From: Hyphomicrobiales bacterium
Lineage (GTDB): Bacteria > Pseudomonadota > Alphaproteobacteria > Rhizobiales > Rhizobiaceae
NCBI GenBank assembly: GCA_900469475.1
Contig: UBXG01000002.1
Location: 98,760 to 162,759, forward strand
Direction: 5' to 3'
Length of the DNA stretch: 64,000 nucleotides
This document shows, one piece after another, positions 1-7,698 of this stretch. Every line of letters starts with the position of its first letter. The stretch's first letter is position 1. Below the pieces are notes generated by a model. The model saw nothing but the letters and a program-made list of their open reading frames with translations, was not told where the DNA came from and ran no database searches. The translations under genes and the position numbers were made by a program.

Positions 1-32
1 TAAGGACAAAGCTATACAGTAGATCTAAAATG

Positions 33-76
33 CTATAGCGACCTTTGCGCGTCACGTATGACGCGCGGCGCTATAG
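33..76 (-). terminator. Nested inverted repeat downstream of the first gene
   Basis: Two nested arm pairs are visible: CTATAGCG (33-40) with CGCTATAG (69-76), and GCGCGTCA (47-54) with TGACGCGC (59-66) around a CGTA loop. Read on the minus strand it lies 5 bases past the stop of the membrane-protein gene and is followed by CATTTTAG. A rho-independent terminator or a dispersed palindromic element are both possible. Positions 1-32 show nothing else. Confidence 0.5.
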
Positions 77-80
77 TCGA

Positions 81-671
81 TCAGGACGGTTTAGAGCCGT
101 CCGGCGAGAGGTAGCGAAAAATCGCAAAGCGGGCCAGCAGAATAACCGTCACAACCAGCGTCAGGAATTTCAGCCTGACGATGATGGGCAGCAGGCCGGC
201 CAGCAGCGATACCGTGGCATCGGAGGGCGTTGCCGGCGGGTAGAGCATCAGGCCGGCAATATTCTCGGCATAATCGACAAGCGCGTAGAAGATCGGCAAG
301 CAGAAGATGACTGCGGTCGCGCCAGGTGGAATCGGCCGACCGAAGAAAAAGCCGCCGGGGCCGACGAGCCGCATCAGGCAGAACAACAATCCGCCGAGCA
401 CCAGCGGGAAGATCAGCTCAGGCCCGAGATACATCGAATGCAGGATCGCAGCCGGATCGGGGTGATCCTTGAGATAGCGCAGCATGGCGACGACGTCTTC
501 GCGCTCATAGCCGCCGATACGCGCATCGAGCATCTGCTGGCCGGCTGCGGCATTGCTAAAGGCGCGCATGAAACCGGCATAAATCCAGGCGAACAGTGCC
601 AGCGAAAGCGCCGCGAGGATCGCCGTCAGGCCCTCGAGGGACCTGACGTTGCCAGAAGCGCGATCAGCCAT
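81..671 (-). CDS. Small integral membrane protein, function unknown
   Basis: A 196-residue protein with about four hydrophobic segments: near residues 17-38 (LTAILAALSLALFAWIYAGF), about 95-115, about 128-150 and a C-terminal stretch ending before the basic tail. I do not recognise a characterised family. The ATG at 671 follows the guaB stop by three bases (TGA TTG ATG), so translation is probably coupled to guaB. A TTG one codon upstream could also start it. The gene reads like a passenger in the guaB transcript. An inner-membrane location is inferred from hydrophobicity alone. Confidence 0.72.
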   Translation of the reverse strand: MADRASGNVRSLEGLTAILAALSLALFAWIYAGFMRAFSNAAAGQQMLDARIGGYEREDVVAMLRYLKDHPDPAAILHSMYLGPELIFPLVLGGLLFCLMRLVGPGGFFFGRPIPPGATAVIFCLPIFYALVDYAENIAGLMLYPPATPSDATVSLLAGLLPIIVRLKFLTLVVTVILLARFAIFRYLSPDGSKPS

Positions 672-674
672 CAA

Positions 675-2159
675 TCAGCCACCTGCGCCGGGATAGTTCG
701 GGCTTTCGCGGGTGATCGTGACATCGTGGGCGTGGCTTTCGCGCAGACCCGCGCCGGAGATGCGCACGAAGGTGGCGCGCTCCTGGAAATCCTTGAGATC
801 GGCGCCGCCGACATAGCCCATGGCTGCCTTGAGGCCGCCTGCGAGCTGATGCAGCACGCCGGAGACAGGCCCCTTGTAGGGAACCTGGCCTTCGATGCCT
901 TCCGGCACAAGCTTCAGCGTGTCGCGGACCTCGGCCTGGAAGTAGCGATCCGCCGAACCGCGCGCCATGGCGCCGACAGAGCCCATGCCGCGATAGGCCT
1001 TGAAGGAGCGACCCTGGTAGAGATAGACCTCGCCCGGGCTTTCATCCGTGCCGGCCAGCAGCGAACCGATCATGGCGGCGGATGCGCCGGCGGCGATCGC
1101 CTTTGCTAAGTCGCCGGAGAACTTGATACCGCCATCGGCGATAATCGGGATGTTCTGATCCTGCGCTGCCTGCACAGCCGACATGATGGCGGCCAGCTGC
1201 GGCACGCCGACGCCGGCGACGATACGGGTCGTGCAGATGGAGCCGGGGCCGATACCGACCTTGACGGCATCCGCGCCTGCATCGATCAGCGCGCGCGTGC
1301 CATCATAGGTGGCGACGTTGCCGGCCATGATGCGGACGGAGTTGGACAGCTTCTTGACGCGGGTGACGGCATCGAGAACGCGCTGCGAGTGACCGTGGGC
1401 GGTATCGACGACCAGAAGGTCGACGCCGGCGTCGATCAGGCGCTCGGCCCGCTCATAGCCATCGTCGCCGACGCTGATGGCGGCTGCGGCGCGAAGGCGG
1501 CCCTGGGCATCCTTCGAAGCGTGCGGGTTCAGCTGTGACTTCTCGATATCCTTGACGGTGATCAGGCCGACGAGACGGCTGTCGCCATCGACGACAAGTA
1601 GCTTTTCGATGCGGTGCGTGTGCAGCAGGCGTTTGGCTTCATGCTGCTGAACCCCGTCCTTGACCGTCACGAGATTCTCGCGGGTCATCAGCTCGTAGAT
1701 CTTCTGCTGGGGATCGGAGGCGAAGCGAACGTCGCGGTTGGTGAGGATGCCGACGAGGCGGTGCGACTTTTCGACGACCGGAATGCCGGAAATGCCATGC
1801 GCCTTCATCAGGCTGAGCGCTTCGGCGAGCGTTGCGTCCGGACCGATGGTGACCGGATTGACGACCATGCCGCTTTCGAACTTCTTGACCTGGCGGACCT
1901 CTTCGGCCTGCTGCACCGGTGTCAGATTACGGTGGATAACACCCATGCCGCCGGCCTGAGCCATGGCGATCGCAAGGCGGCTTTCCGTCACCGTGTCCAT
2001 GGCGGCAGAGAGGATCGGGAGATTGAGCTCGATGTCCTGGGCGATGCGGGTGGCGATATTCGTCTGGCCCGGCATGACCTCGGAGTGTCCCGGCTGCAGG
2101 AGCACGTCGTCGAATGTCAGAGCATCCAACCCGGTTGACGTTTCAATGATGCGTGCCAT
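675..2159 (-). CDS. guaB: Inosine-5'-monophosphate dehydrogenase
   Basis: The 494-residue protein catalyses NAD-dependent oxidation of IMP to XMP, the committed step of GMP synthesis in the cytoplasm. It has the classical layout. An N-terminal barrel half contains [10 protein letters not shown]. Two CBS domains lie at about residues 95-205 ([14 protein letters not shown]). The second barrel half has the loop [13 protein letters not shown], whose Cys is the catalytic nucleophile, and then the flap region with RGMGSVGAM. Length is normal for the family. I chose the ATG at 2159 because AAGGAA sits seven bases upstream; a TTG two codons earlier has no better site. Confidence 0.97.
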   Translation of the reverse strand: MARIIETSTGLDALTFDDVLLQPGHSEVMPGQTNIATRIAQDIELNLPILSAAMDTVTESRLAIAMAQAGGMGVIHRNLTPVQQAEEVRQVKKFESGMVVNPVTIGPDATLAEALSLMKAHGISGIPVVEKSHRLVGILTNRDVRFASDPQQKIYELMTRENLVTVKDGVQQHEAKRLLHTHRIEKLLVVDGDSRLVGLITVKDIEKSQLNPHASKDAQGRLRAAAAISVGDDGYERAERLIDAGVDLLVVDTAHGHSQRVLDAVTRVKKLSNSVRIMAGNVATYDGTRALIDAGADAVKVGIGPGSICTTRIVAGVGVPQLAAIMSAVQAAQDQNIPIIADGGIKFSGDLAKAIAAGASAAMIGSLLAGTDESPGEVYLYQGRSFKAYRGMGSVGAMARGSADRYFQAEVRDTLKLVPEGIEGQVPYKGPVSGVLHQLAGGLKAAMGYVGGADLKDFQERATFVRISGAGLRESHAHDVTITRESPNYPGAGG

Positions 2160-2191
2160 GGCCAATTCCTTCGTCTGTGAAAAACAGGAAA

Positions 2192-2216
2192 GCCCGGAAC
2201 GAATCGTCTACCGGGC
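2192..2216 (-). promoter_or_regulatory. Hairpin in the guaB leader
   Basis: GCCCGG (2192-2197) and CCGGGC (2211-2216) form a six-pair stem with a 13-base loop. On the guaB strand it is followed by TTTCC and then a five-T run before the ribosome-binding site, so it could be an attenuator-like leader or a weak terminator. No known riboswitch class was recognised. The rest of the 2160-2466 gap shows no convincing gene. Confidence 0.35.
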
Positions 2217-2466
2217 GATCTTGCAAGTGTTGCTTGGAAGTTGGCGAGGGCTGGTAACACGTCTATGACAGGAAGGGAATAGCAAAAAGCAATGGGCAGG
2301 TATGCTAGCCTTGGCATGCTCATGTCCGAACAGCCACGTTGCAAGAACCGATCCGGCCAAGCAATTTCCGCGCCGCGCGAGTTTGAAGATTTCCACTTGT
2401 TGTCAAAAACCGGTTTTGTCATCTTAGAAAAATCACATGCGCATCTGGCCGGAAGAGGAATGGCAC

Positions 2467-3384
2467 ATGAAGAAGGTCACAGCCGGCGTTCTGGAAATTG
2501 CCTATCGTGAAAGCGGACCACTCGACGGCCAGCCGGTAACCCTTTTGCACGGCTTTCCATATGACATTCATGCTTATGACCAGGTAGTTGAGCAACTTGC
2601 TGTAGATGGATGGCATTGTTTCGTGCCGTTTTTGCGTGGATTCGGCTCGACGCGATTCCTTTCCGACGAGACCTTCCGGTCAGGAGAACAAGCCGCTCTA
2701 GGTGCGGACCTTCTGGCTTTCATGGACGCACTTGGCATCTCTTCAGCGACGCTTGGCGGCTATGATTGGGGTGGCCGCGCGGCGTGCATCGTTGCTGCAC
2801 TCTGGCCCGAGCGCGTTCGCGGGCTGGTCAGTTGCGGAATGGGATACAACATTCAGAACATCGCCGCCGCCGCCCAACCCACATCGCCTGAAGAGGAATA
2901 TCGCTATTGGTATCAATATTACTTTCATTCGGAGCGTGGCCGAAGAGGACTGACCGAGAAACGCCGCGAGCTTTGCCGTTTCATCTGGCAGCTATGGTCT
3001 CCCACATGGACTTTCGATGACGCAACTTACGAACAGAGCTTTGCGGCATTCGAAAATCCGGATTTTGTCGATGTCGTCATTCATTCCTATCGACATCGGT
3101 TCGGCGGCATTCCTGGAGATCCAGAGCTGCAGTCCATAGAGGCAGAACTAGCCAAGCAACCTGATATCGTCGTGCCAACCTTTGTTCTGCAAGGTGCCGA
3201 CGACAGTGTCGATCCACCTGATGCAATCGACCACGCCGCGCGGCATTGCAAGGCCGCGTTTTATCAGCGGCGCATTATTGCAGAGGTCGGACACAATCTG
3301 CCGCAGGAGGCGCCTGCTGCTTTTGCAGACGCCATCCGTGCCGTTATGCATCAAGATAGTGGCCTCTTTCGCGACCGCTCCTGA
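2467..3384 (+). CDS. Alpha/beta-fold hydrolase, epoxide hydrolase or haloalkane dehalogenase-like
   Basis: A 305-residue cytoplasmic alpha/beta hydrolase. The oxyanion-hole motif HGFP is at 29-32. The nucleophile elbow is GYDWGG with Asp100, an acid nucleophile typical of epoxide hydrolases and dehalogenases rather than Ser esterases. The late acid is in GADDSVDPP and the catalytic His in VGHNLPQEAP near residue 280. The start at 2467 has GGAAGAGGAA just upstream; a start ten codons earlier lacks such a site. A single gene pointing toward the PlsY-like gene 73 bases on, so co-transcription is possible. Substrate unknown. Less GC-rich than guaB. Confidence 0.85.
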   Translation: MKKVTAGVLEIAYRESGPLDGQPVTLLHGFPYDIHAYDQVVEQLAVDGWHCFVPFLRGFGSTRFLSDETFRSGEQAALGADLLAFMDALGISSATLGGYDWGGRAACIVAALWPERVRGLVSCGMGYNIQNIAAAAQPTSPEEEYRYWYQYYFHSERGRRGLTEKRRELCRFIWQLWSPTWTFDDATYEQSFAAFENPDFVDVVIHSYRHRFGGIPGDPELQSIEAELAKQPDIVVPTFVLQGADDSVDPPDAIDHAARHCKAAFYQRRIIAEVGHNLPQEAPAAFADAIRAVMHQDSGLFRDRS

Positions 3385-3457
3385 GCTTACGCCGAGTCGC
3401 AGATATGCCAAGCCTTGGCTTCAGCGGGGAATTCGACCTCCACGCTACGATAATTTC

Positions 3458-4177
3458 ATGCGAATAACCGTTGAGGATACAGACAAGGTGGCACTTTTGA
3501 CGTCCTGGATAGCGAACATCATTGGATGGGCGATCGCTTATCTCGTCGGCTCCATTCCCACGGGCTATCTGGCGGGAAAACTGCTCAAGGGCATCGATCT
3601 TCGGGAACACGGTTCCAAGTCCACCGGAGCAACAAATGTGTTGCGTACCCTCGGGAAATGGCCTGCTCTTGCGGTGCTTGTGATCGATGTACTGAAGGGT
3701 GCTGGAGCGATCATCTTTGCCCGTTGGTTCTATCCTTGGCTCTGCACGCTACCAACTGCCTCGTTGTCCACGGCACTTGATCCACGCAATCAACAAGCCT
3801 GGATGCCCTGGGCGGTTTGCTTGGCCGGGCTAGCCGTGCTGCTCGGGCACAGCCGCCCCATTTGGCTGAATTTTCGGGGCGGTAAGTCCGTCGCGACCGG
3901 ATTAGGCCTGCTGCTGGCGATAGCTTGGCCGGTGGGCTTGGGCGCGGTAACGGTTTTTGGCGTCGTCCTGGCTATATTTCGGATTGTTTCTCTGGGATCA
4001 ATCCTGGCAGCACTGACCGCGATTGTCCTTGTCTGCAGCCTGGAGCAGCCATTGCCCTATCGGCTGCTGGTGATTGCTGGCAGCCTTTACGTGGTTGTGC
4101 GCCATCGTACGAACATTCAGCGACTGCTGGCAGGAACGGAACCTCGTCTCGGGCGAAGTGCCGTGGTCCGGAATTGA
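3458..4177 (+). CDS. plsY: PlsY-like glycerol-3-phosphate acyltransferase, atypical
   Basis: About 239 residues, multi-spanning. The PlsY signature motifs are visible: GSIPTGYLAGK followed by LREHGSKSTGATN, then GHSRPIWLNFRGGKSVATG, and a C-terminal RHRTNIQRLLAGTEPRLG. PlsY moves acyl groups from acyl phosphate to glycerol-3-phosphate in the inner membrane. The usual proteobacterial GGKGVAT is GGKSVAT here, and there is an extra loop of about 25 residues before the GHS motif. Both features match what I remember of cyanobacterial PlsY. A rhizobial genome should also carry a housekeeping plsY elsewhere, so this may be a second, acquired copy. A GTG at 3488 is an alternative start preceded by GAGG. 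Confidence 0.85.
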   Translation: MRITVEDTDKVALLTSWIANIIGWAIAYLVGSIPTGYLAGKLLKGIDLREHGSKSTGATNVLRTLGKWPALAVLVIDVLKGAGAIIFARWFYPWLCTLPTASLSTALDPRNQQAWMPWAVCLAGLAVLLGHSRPIWLNFRGGKSVATGLGLLLAIAWPVGLGAVTVFGVVLAIFRIVSLGSILAALTAIVLVCSLEQPLPYRLLVIAGSLYVVVRHRTNIQRLLAGTEPRLGRSAVVRN

Positions 4178-4179
4178 AA

Positions 4180-4210
4180 CGGGATCGCACATCCAGCATG
4201 TGCGATCCCG
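4180..4210. terminator. Bidirectional terminator-like hairpin between convergent genes
   Basis: A perfect 13-base-pair stem (CGGGATCGCACAT at 4180-4192, ATGTGCGATCCCG at 4198-4210) with a five-base loop lies between the ends of the convergent plsY-like and MBL genes. The flanks are only moderately A/T-rich, so it is a strong hairpin with a weak U-tract. Confidence 0.7.
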
Positions 4211-4230
4211 ATTACCATAATTAGCTTATC

Positions 4231-5103
4231 TCAAACATCGAACTGGTAGCTTTTCGGAATGTAGCGGAAGCCTTCCGGCTGCTTTTCGACGAAACCGACG
4301 GCGGGGAAAGGCATGTGGAAGCCGAGGAAGGGGATGCGGTCGGCGGCGATCATGTCGAAGATGCGGCGGCGGGTCTTGGCCGCCTGCGGCTTGTCCATAT
4401 CGAAGCGCACGTCCCAGTCCGGGCGGCCGAGCGAGAGGACATGGTGATTGGCGGTGTCGCCGGTCATGACGAGCTGCCTGCCGCCGGATTCCAGGTGGAA
4501 AACGAGATGGCCGGGGGTGTGGCCCGGCGCCAGCATGGCGGTCATGCCGCTGACGATCTGGTCACCATCCTTCAAGAAGGTCATCTTCTCCGCGAAGGGC
4601 ACGACATTGGTGAGCACCGCCTTATGCCCGCCTTCCGCCGGCGTTCCCTCACGCGCCTTATCTGTCCAGAACCCATACTCGATCTCGCCGGTAACGTAGC
4701 GAGCGTTCGGAAACGCCGGGCCGCCCTCCTCCATCAGTCCGTTGATGTGATCGCCATGCAGATGCGTGAGCGCGACGACGGTGACCTGTTCCGGCGTGTA
4801 GCCGACGGCCTTCAGCCCCTCGCGAAAACGGCCGAGGCCACGCGCGCGTCCGGCTGCACCAAAGCCGGTATCGACGACGATCACGTCGGAACCGGTATCG
4901 ATGATGGCGGGCGCATAGCTGTTCACGAGCTTTTCCGTCGGCAGGAAATTCTGCTCCAGCAGCTTGCGAACGGTATCGGGGGCCTGGTTCGAGCCAAAGG
5001 TCTCCCAGGGATTATCCATGATGCTGGCGCCGTCCTTGACGACGGTTACGGTGCAGGATCCCAATTTGAACTGATGCGTATCCGGGGGCAGGACGGCAGT
5101 CAT
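4231..5103 (-). CDS. MBL-fold metallo-hydrolase
   Basis: A 290-residue metallo-beta-lactamase-fold enzyme. The dinuclear metal motif HLHGDH is at residues 114-119. Further ligands are His195 in GHTPGH, Asp216 in MTGDTANH, and a late His in LGFHMPFP. No signal peptide is seen, so it is probably cytoplasmic. The family includes lactonases and thioesterases; the wide HLHGDH core resembles AHL-lactonase-like members, but the substrate cannot be read from sequence. Start at 5103 is chosen for AAGGAG eight bases upstream; a start nine codons earlier lacks one. It is divergent from the MFS exporter gene, a hint of shared control. Confidence 0.85.
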   Translation of the reverse strand: MTAVLPPDTHQFKLGSCTVTVVKDGASIMDNPWETFGSNQAPDTVRKLLEQNFLPTEKLVNSYAPAIIDTGSDVIVVDTGFGAAGRARGLGRFREGLKAVGYTPEQVTVVALTHLHGDHINGLMEEGGPAFPNARYVTGEIEYGFWTDKAREGTPAEGGHKAVLTNVVPFAEKMTFLKDGDQIVSGMTAMLAPGHTPGHLVFHLESGGRQLVMTGDTANHHVLSLGRPDWDVRFDMDKPQAAKTRRRIFDMIAADRIPFLGFHMPFPAVGFVEKQPEGFRYIPKSYQFDV

Positions 5104-5252
5104 GAACTTACTCCTTGTGCTGATGCGCAACGTAAGCTGCGCCTATCGACGTCGTCGGCAGCAAGGGCCCTGGAACACATGCTGCTTGACCGAAAATTGG
5201 TCATGACAAGACGATCCGAATCCGCTAATACACCGAACGATGTTTTATGCGT

Positions 5253-5276
5253 TTAGCATTTACATGCTCTTAGCAT
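5253..5276. promoter_or_regulatory. Repeated TTAGCAT motif between MBL and MFS genes
   Basis: TTAGCAT occurs twice, at 5253-5259 and 5270-5276, exactly 17 bases apart. The first copy also forms an inverted repeat AGCAT-TTAC-ATGCT (5255-5268). This sits in the 340-base divergent gap (5104-5443), which holds no other feature I can support. An operator for both genes is an inference. Confidence 0.35.
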
Positions 5277-5443
5277 ATGTCAAACCCTGTGTTTCGCGCC
5301 AGCGACAGCGGCCATCACGAAGACGTGATCCCCAAGCATTCATGGAGCAAGATCCGGGATTGGCAGCGGCCTCGCATAGGACTACAGAGCGGCTGATCGC
5401 GCCAATAGCGATAGCCTTACCGCAGACAGACCTATCGAGGCAG

Positions 5444-6880
5444 ATGCCTATGAATCGCATCGTTCCATTGATCCTCGCCGTCGCTCTCTTCATGGAACAG
5501 ATGGATTCCACCGTCATCGCGACAGCGCTGCCGGCCATCGCCAACGATCTCCATGTCGGCCCGATCACGCTCAAGCTGGCCCTGACCTCCTACATGGTGT
5601 CGCTGGCCGTTTTCATCCCGATCAGCGGCTGGATGGCGGATCGCTTCGGCGCGAAGAACATTTTCCGTGTTGCCATCTGCGTCTTCGTCATCGGCTCCAT
5701 CATGTGCGCCTTCTCCGGCGGCCTCTTGGAATTCGTCTTCGCCCGCTTCCTGCAGGGCGTCGGCGGCTCGATGATGACGCCGGTCGGGCGCCTCGTGTTG
5801 GTGCGCACCACGCAGAAGAGCGATCTGGTGTCGGCGATGGCGCTGCTCTCCATTCCCGCGCTCGTCGGCCCGCTCGCCGGCCCTCCGCTCGGCGGTTTCA
5901 TCACCACCTATGCTTCCTGGCACTGGATCTTCCTGATCAACGTTCCCGTCGGCATCCTCGGCGTGATCTTGGCGTCAATCTTCCTGCCTGAGGTGGAAGC
6001 GACCAAGCCGCCGAAGCTCGATGTCATCGGCTTCCTTTTGACGTCCTTTGCCGCCTCCGGGGTCGTCTTCGGCATGTCCGTCATCAGCCTGCCGGCGCTG
6101 CCGCCCTATGTCGGCATCTCGGCGGTCATCATCGGCTTCGTCTGCGGCTTCCTCTATATCGGCCATGCGCGCCGACACCCGGCGCCGATCCTCGATCTCA
6201 CGCTACTGAAGAACGCCACCTTCCGCGCCTCAGTGACGGGCGGCACGCTGTTCCGCATCTGTATCGGCGCCATGCCGTTCCTGACGCCGCTGATGCTACA
6301 GCTCGGCTTCGGCCTTAATCCGTTCCAGTCCGGCCTCATCACCTTTGCCGGCGCGATCGGTGCGATCTCTACCAAGTTCATCGCGCGCCGCGTCTTCACC
6401 GCCGTCGGCTTCAAGACGGCGCTGCTTTCGGCTGCTGCCGTCACGACAGTCACGACGATCTGCACCGGCCTTTTCCAGCCGTGGACGTCGCATCTCATCA
6501 TTGTCGGCATCCTGCTGATCGGCGGCTTCTCGCGCTCGTTCTTTTTCACCGGCATCAATGCGCTCGCCTTTGCCGATATCACCGACAAGCAGGCAAGCCA
6601 GGCGACATCGATGAGCTCGGTCATGCAGCAGATCAGCCTGGCGCTCGGCGTTGCCGTCGCCGCCATGATCCTGGAAGCCTCGACCTTCTTCAGCGGCACG
6701 CAGCTGCAGGTTCGCGATTTCCATATCGCGTTCTTCTGCATTTCGATCCTGACCGTGGTCGCCACCATCCCCTTCATCCGCATGGATCGCAGCGCTGGCG
6801 CCATGGTTTCCGGCCACAAGGCTGGCCTCAAACGTGTCGCAGTGGTACAGCCGCAGGTGGAACAGACGGCCGCAAAGTGA
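5444..6880 (+). CDS. MFS drug exporter of the DHA2 (EmrB/QacA) type
   Basis: A 478-residue, highly hydrophobic inner-membrane protein. The N-terminal motif MDSTVIATALPAIANDL is typical of DHA2 proton-driven exporters. It is followed by the loop motif WMADRFGAKN (MFS motif A), RFLQGVGGSMMTPVGR (motif B) and GPPLGGFI-WHWIFLINVPVG (motif C region). The start at 5444 begins directly before the first transmembrane segment; an upstream extension of 68 codons has no matching N-terminus. Substrate unknown. The divergent MBL hydrolase and a repeated motif in the gap suggest joint regulation by a factor not in this window. Confidence 0.9.
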   Translation: MPMNRIVPLILAVALFMEQMDSTVIATALPAIANDLHVGPITLKLALTSYMVSLAVFIPISGWMADRFGAKNIFRVAICVFVIGSIMCAFSGGLLEFVFARFLQGVGGSMMTPVGRLVLVRTTQKSDLVSAMALLSIPALVGPLAGPPLGGFITTYASWHWIFLINVPVGILGVILASIFLPEVEATKPPKLDVIGFLLTSFAASGVVFGMSVISLPALPPYVGISAVIIGFVCGFLYIGHARRHPAPILDLTLLKNATFRASVTGGTLFRICIGAMPFLTPLMLQLGFGLNPFQSGLITFAGAIGAISTKFIARRVFTAVGFKTALLSAAAVTTVTTICTGLFQPWTSHLIIVGILLIGGFSRSFFFTGINALAFADITDKQASQATSMSSVMQQISLALGVAVAAMILEASTFFSGTQLQVRDFHIAFFCISILTVVATIPFIRMDRSAGAMVSGHKAGLKRVAVVQPQVEQTAAK

Positions 6881-6888
6881 TGGTCCAG

Positions 6889-6927
6889 CCCTCATTGCGC
6901 TTCAGCCAAACGGCAGCGCAATGAGGG
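6889..6927 (+). terminator. Rho-independent terminator after the MFS gene
   Basis: CCCTCATTGCGC (6889-6900) and GCGCAATGAGGG (6916-6927) form a perfect 12-pair stem with a 15-base loop, followed by TTTCGTCAGTTT. It lies eight bases past the exporter stop and could also act for the convergent rlmE gene. Confidence 0.8.
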
Positions 6928-6960
6928 TTTCGTCAGTTTAGCGATTGAGGGTTGCCGGAT

Positions 6961-7698
6961 TTAGCGGTCGGCGGCGGATTGCTCTTCTTCCGTCTCGCCT
7001 TCCGGCTTCCGGCCCTTGAAGCCTTTCGCCAGCAGGAACATTTCCACCGACTCGGCTCTGGATGCGCCGGGCTTTACATGGACGACCTGACGGAAATTCT
7101 GCTTGAGGAAGGTCAGCAGGTCTCGCTCCGTGCCGCCCTGGAAAGTCTTGGCGAGGAAATGCCCGCCTTCGGCCAGCACCTCGACGGCGAAATGGGCTGC
7201 CACTTCACAGAGATGCATCGTGCGCAGGTGATCGGTCCGGTGATGACCGGTCGTCGGCGCGGCCATATCCGACAGCACCAGATCGGGCGTACCTCCGACC
7301 GCATCGATCAGCCGCTGCGGCGCATCCGGCTCCAAAAAGTCGAGCTGCAGGATGCTGACGCCAGGAATCGGCGCCATTTCGAGGAAGTCGATAGCGGCGA
7401 CGCGAATATCCTCCTCGGTCGAATCGGTCACCTTGGCGGCGATCTGCGACCAGCTGCCCGGAGCGGCACCCAGATCGATGATGCGGCGAGCACCCTTGAG
7501 GATCTGATGCTTCTCGTCAATCTCCAGCAGCTTGAACGCGGCGCGGGCGCGGTAACCTTCAAGCTGGGCGCGCTGCACATAGGGATCGTTGATATGGCGC
7601 TGCAGCCATTGGCGCGACGAAGCCTTCAGCTTCTTTTTCTTGACGCGCTGGCCGAGCTTGCGGCCCGTGCGGTTGCCGGCGATGGTTGGCTTGGTCAC
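6961..7698 (-). CDS. rlmE: 23S rRNA (uridine-2552-2'-O)-methyltransferase
   Basis: A 245-residue RrmJ/FtsJ-family enzyme that 2'-O-methylates U2552 in the A-loop of 23S rRNA using S-adenosylmethionine. The SAM motif is [11 protein letters not shown]. The K-D-K-E catalytic tetrad can be followed through AAFKLLE, VLSDMA, FLAKTF and SRAESVE. A basic N-terminus ([16 protein letters not shown]) fits ribosome binding and is common in alphaproteobacterial orthologues. The start is a GTG at 7698 that overlaps the ppx stop (GTGA), implying translational coupling. A longer reading would run back into ppx and is not needed. Confidence 0.95.
   Translation of the reverse strand: MTKPTIAGNRTGRKLGQRVKKKKLKASSRQWLQRHINDPYVQRAQLEGYRARAAFKLLEIDEKHQILKGARRIIDLGAAPGSWSQIAAKVTDSTEEDIRVAAIDFLEMAPIPGVSILQLDFLEPDAPQRLIDAVGGTPDLVLSDMAAPTTGHHRTDHLRTMHLCEVAAHFAVEVLAEGGHFLAKTFQGGTERDLLTFLKQNFRQVVHVKPGASRAESVEMFLLAKGFKGRKPEGETEEEQSAADR

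Noticed and set aside
45..1109. Long plus-strand frame across the membrane-protein and guaB genes
   Set aside because: It is the antisense shadow of guaB and its neighbour in GC-rich DNA. Its protein has no domain and no ribosome-binding site.
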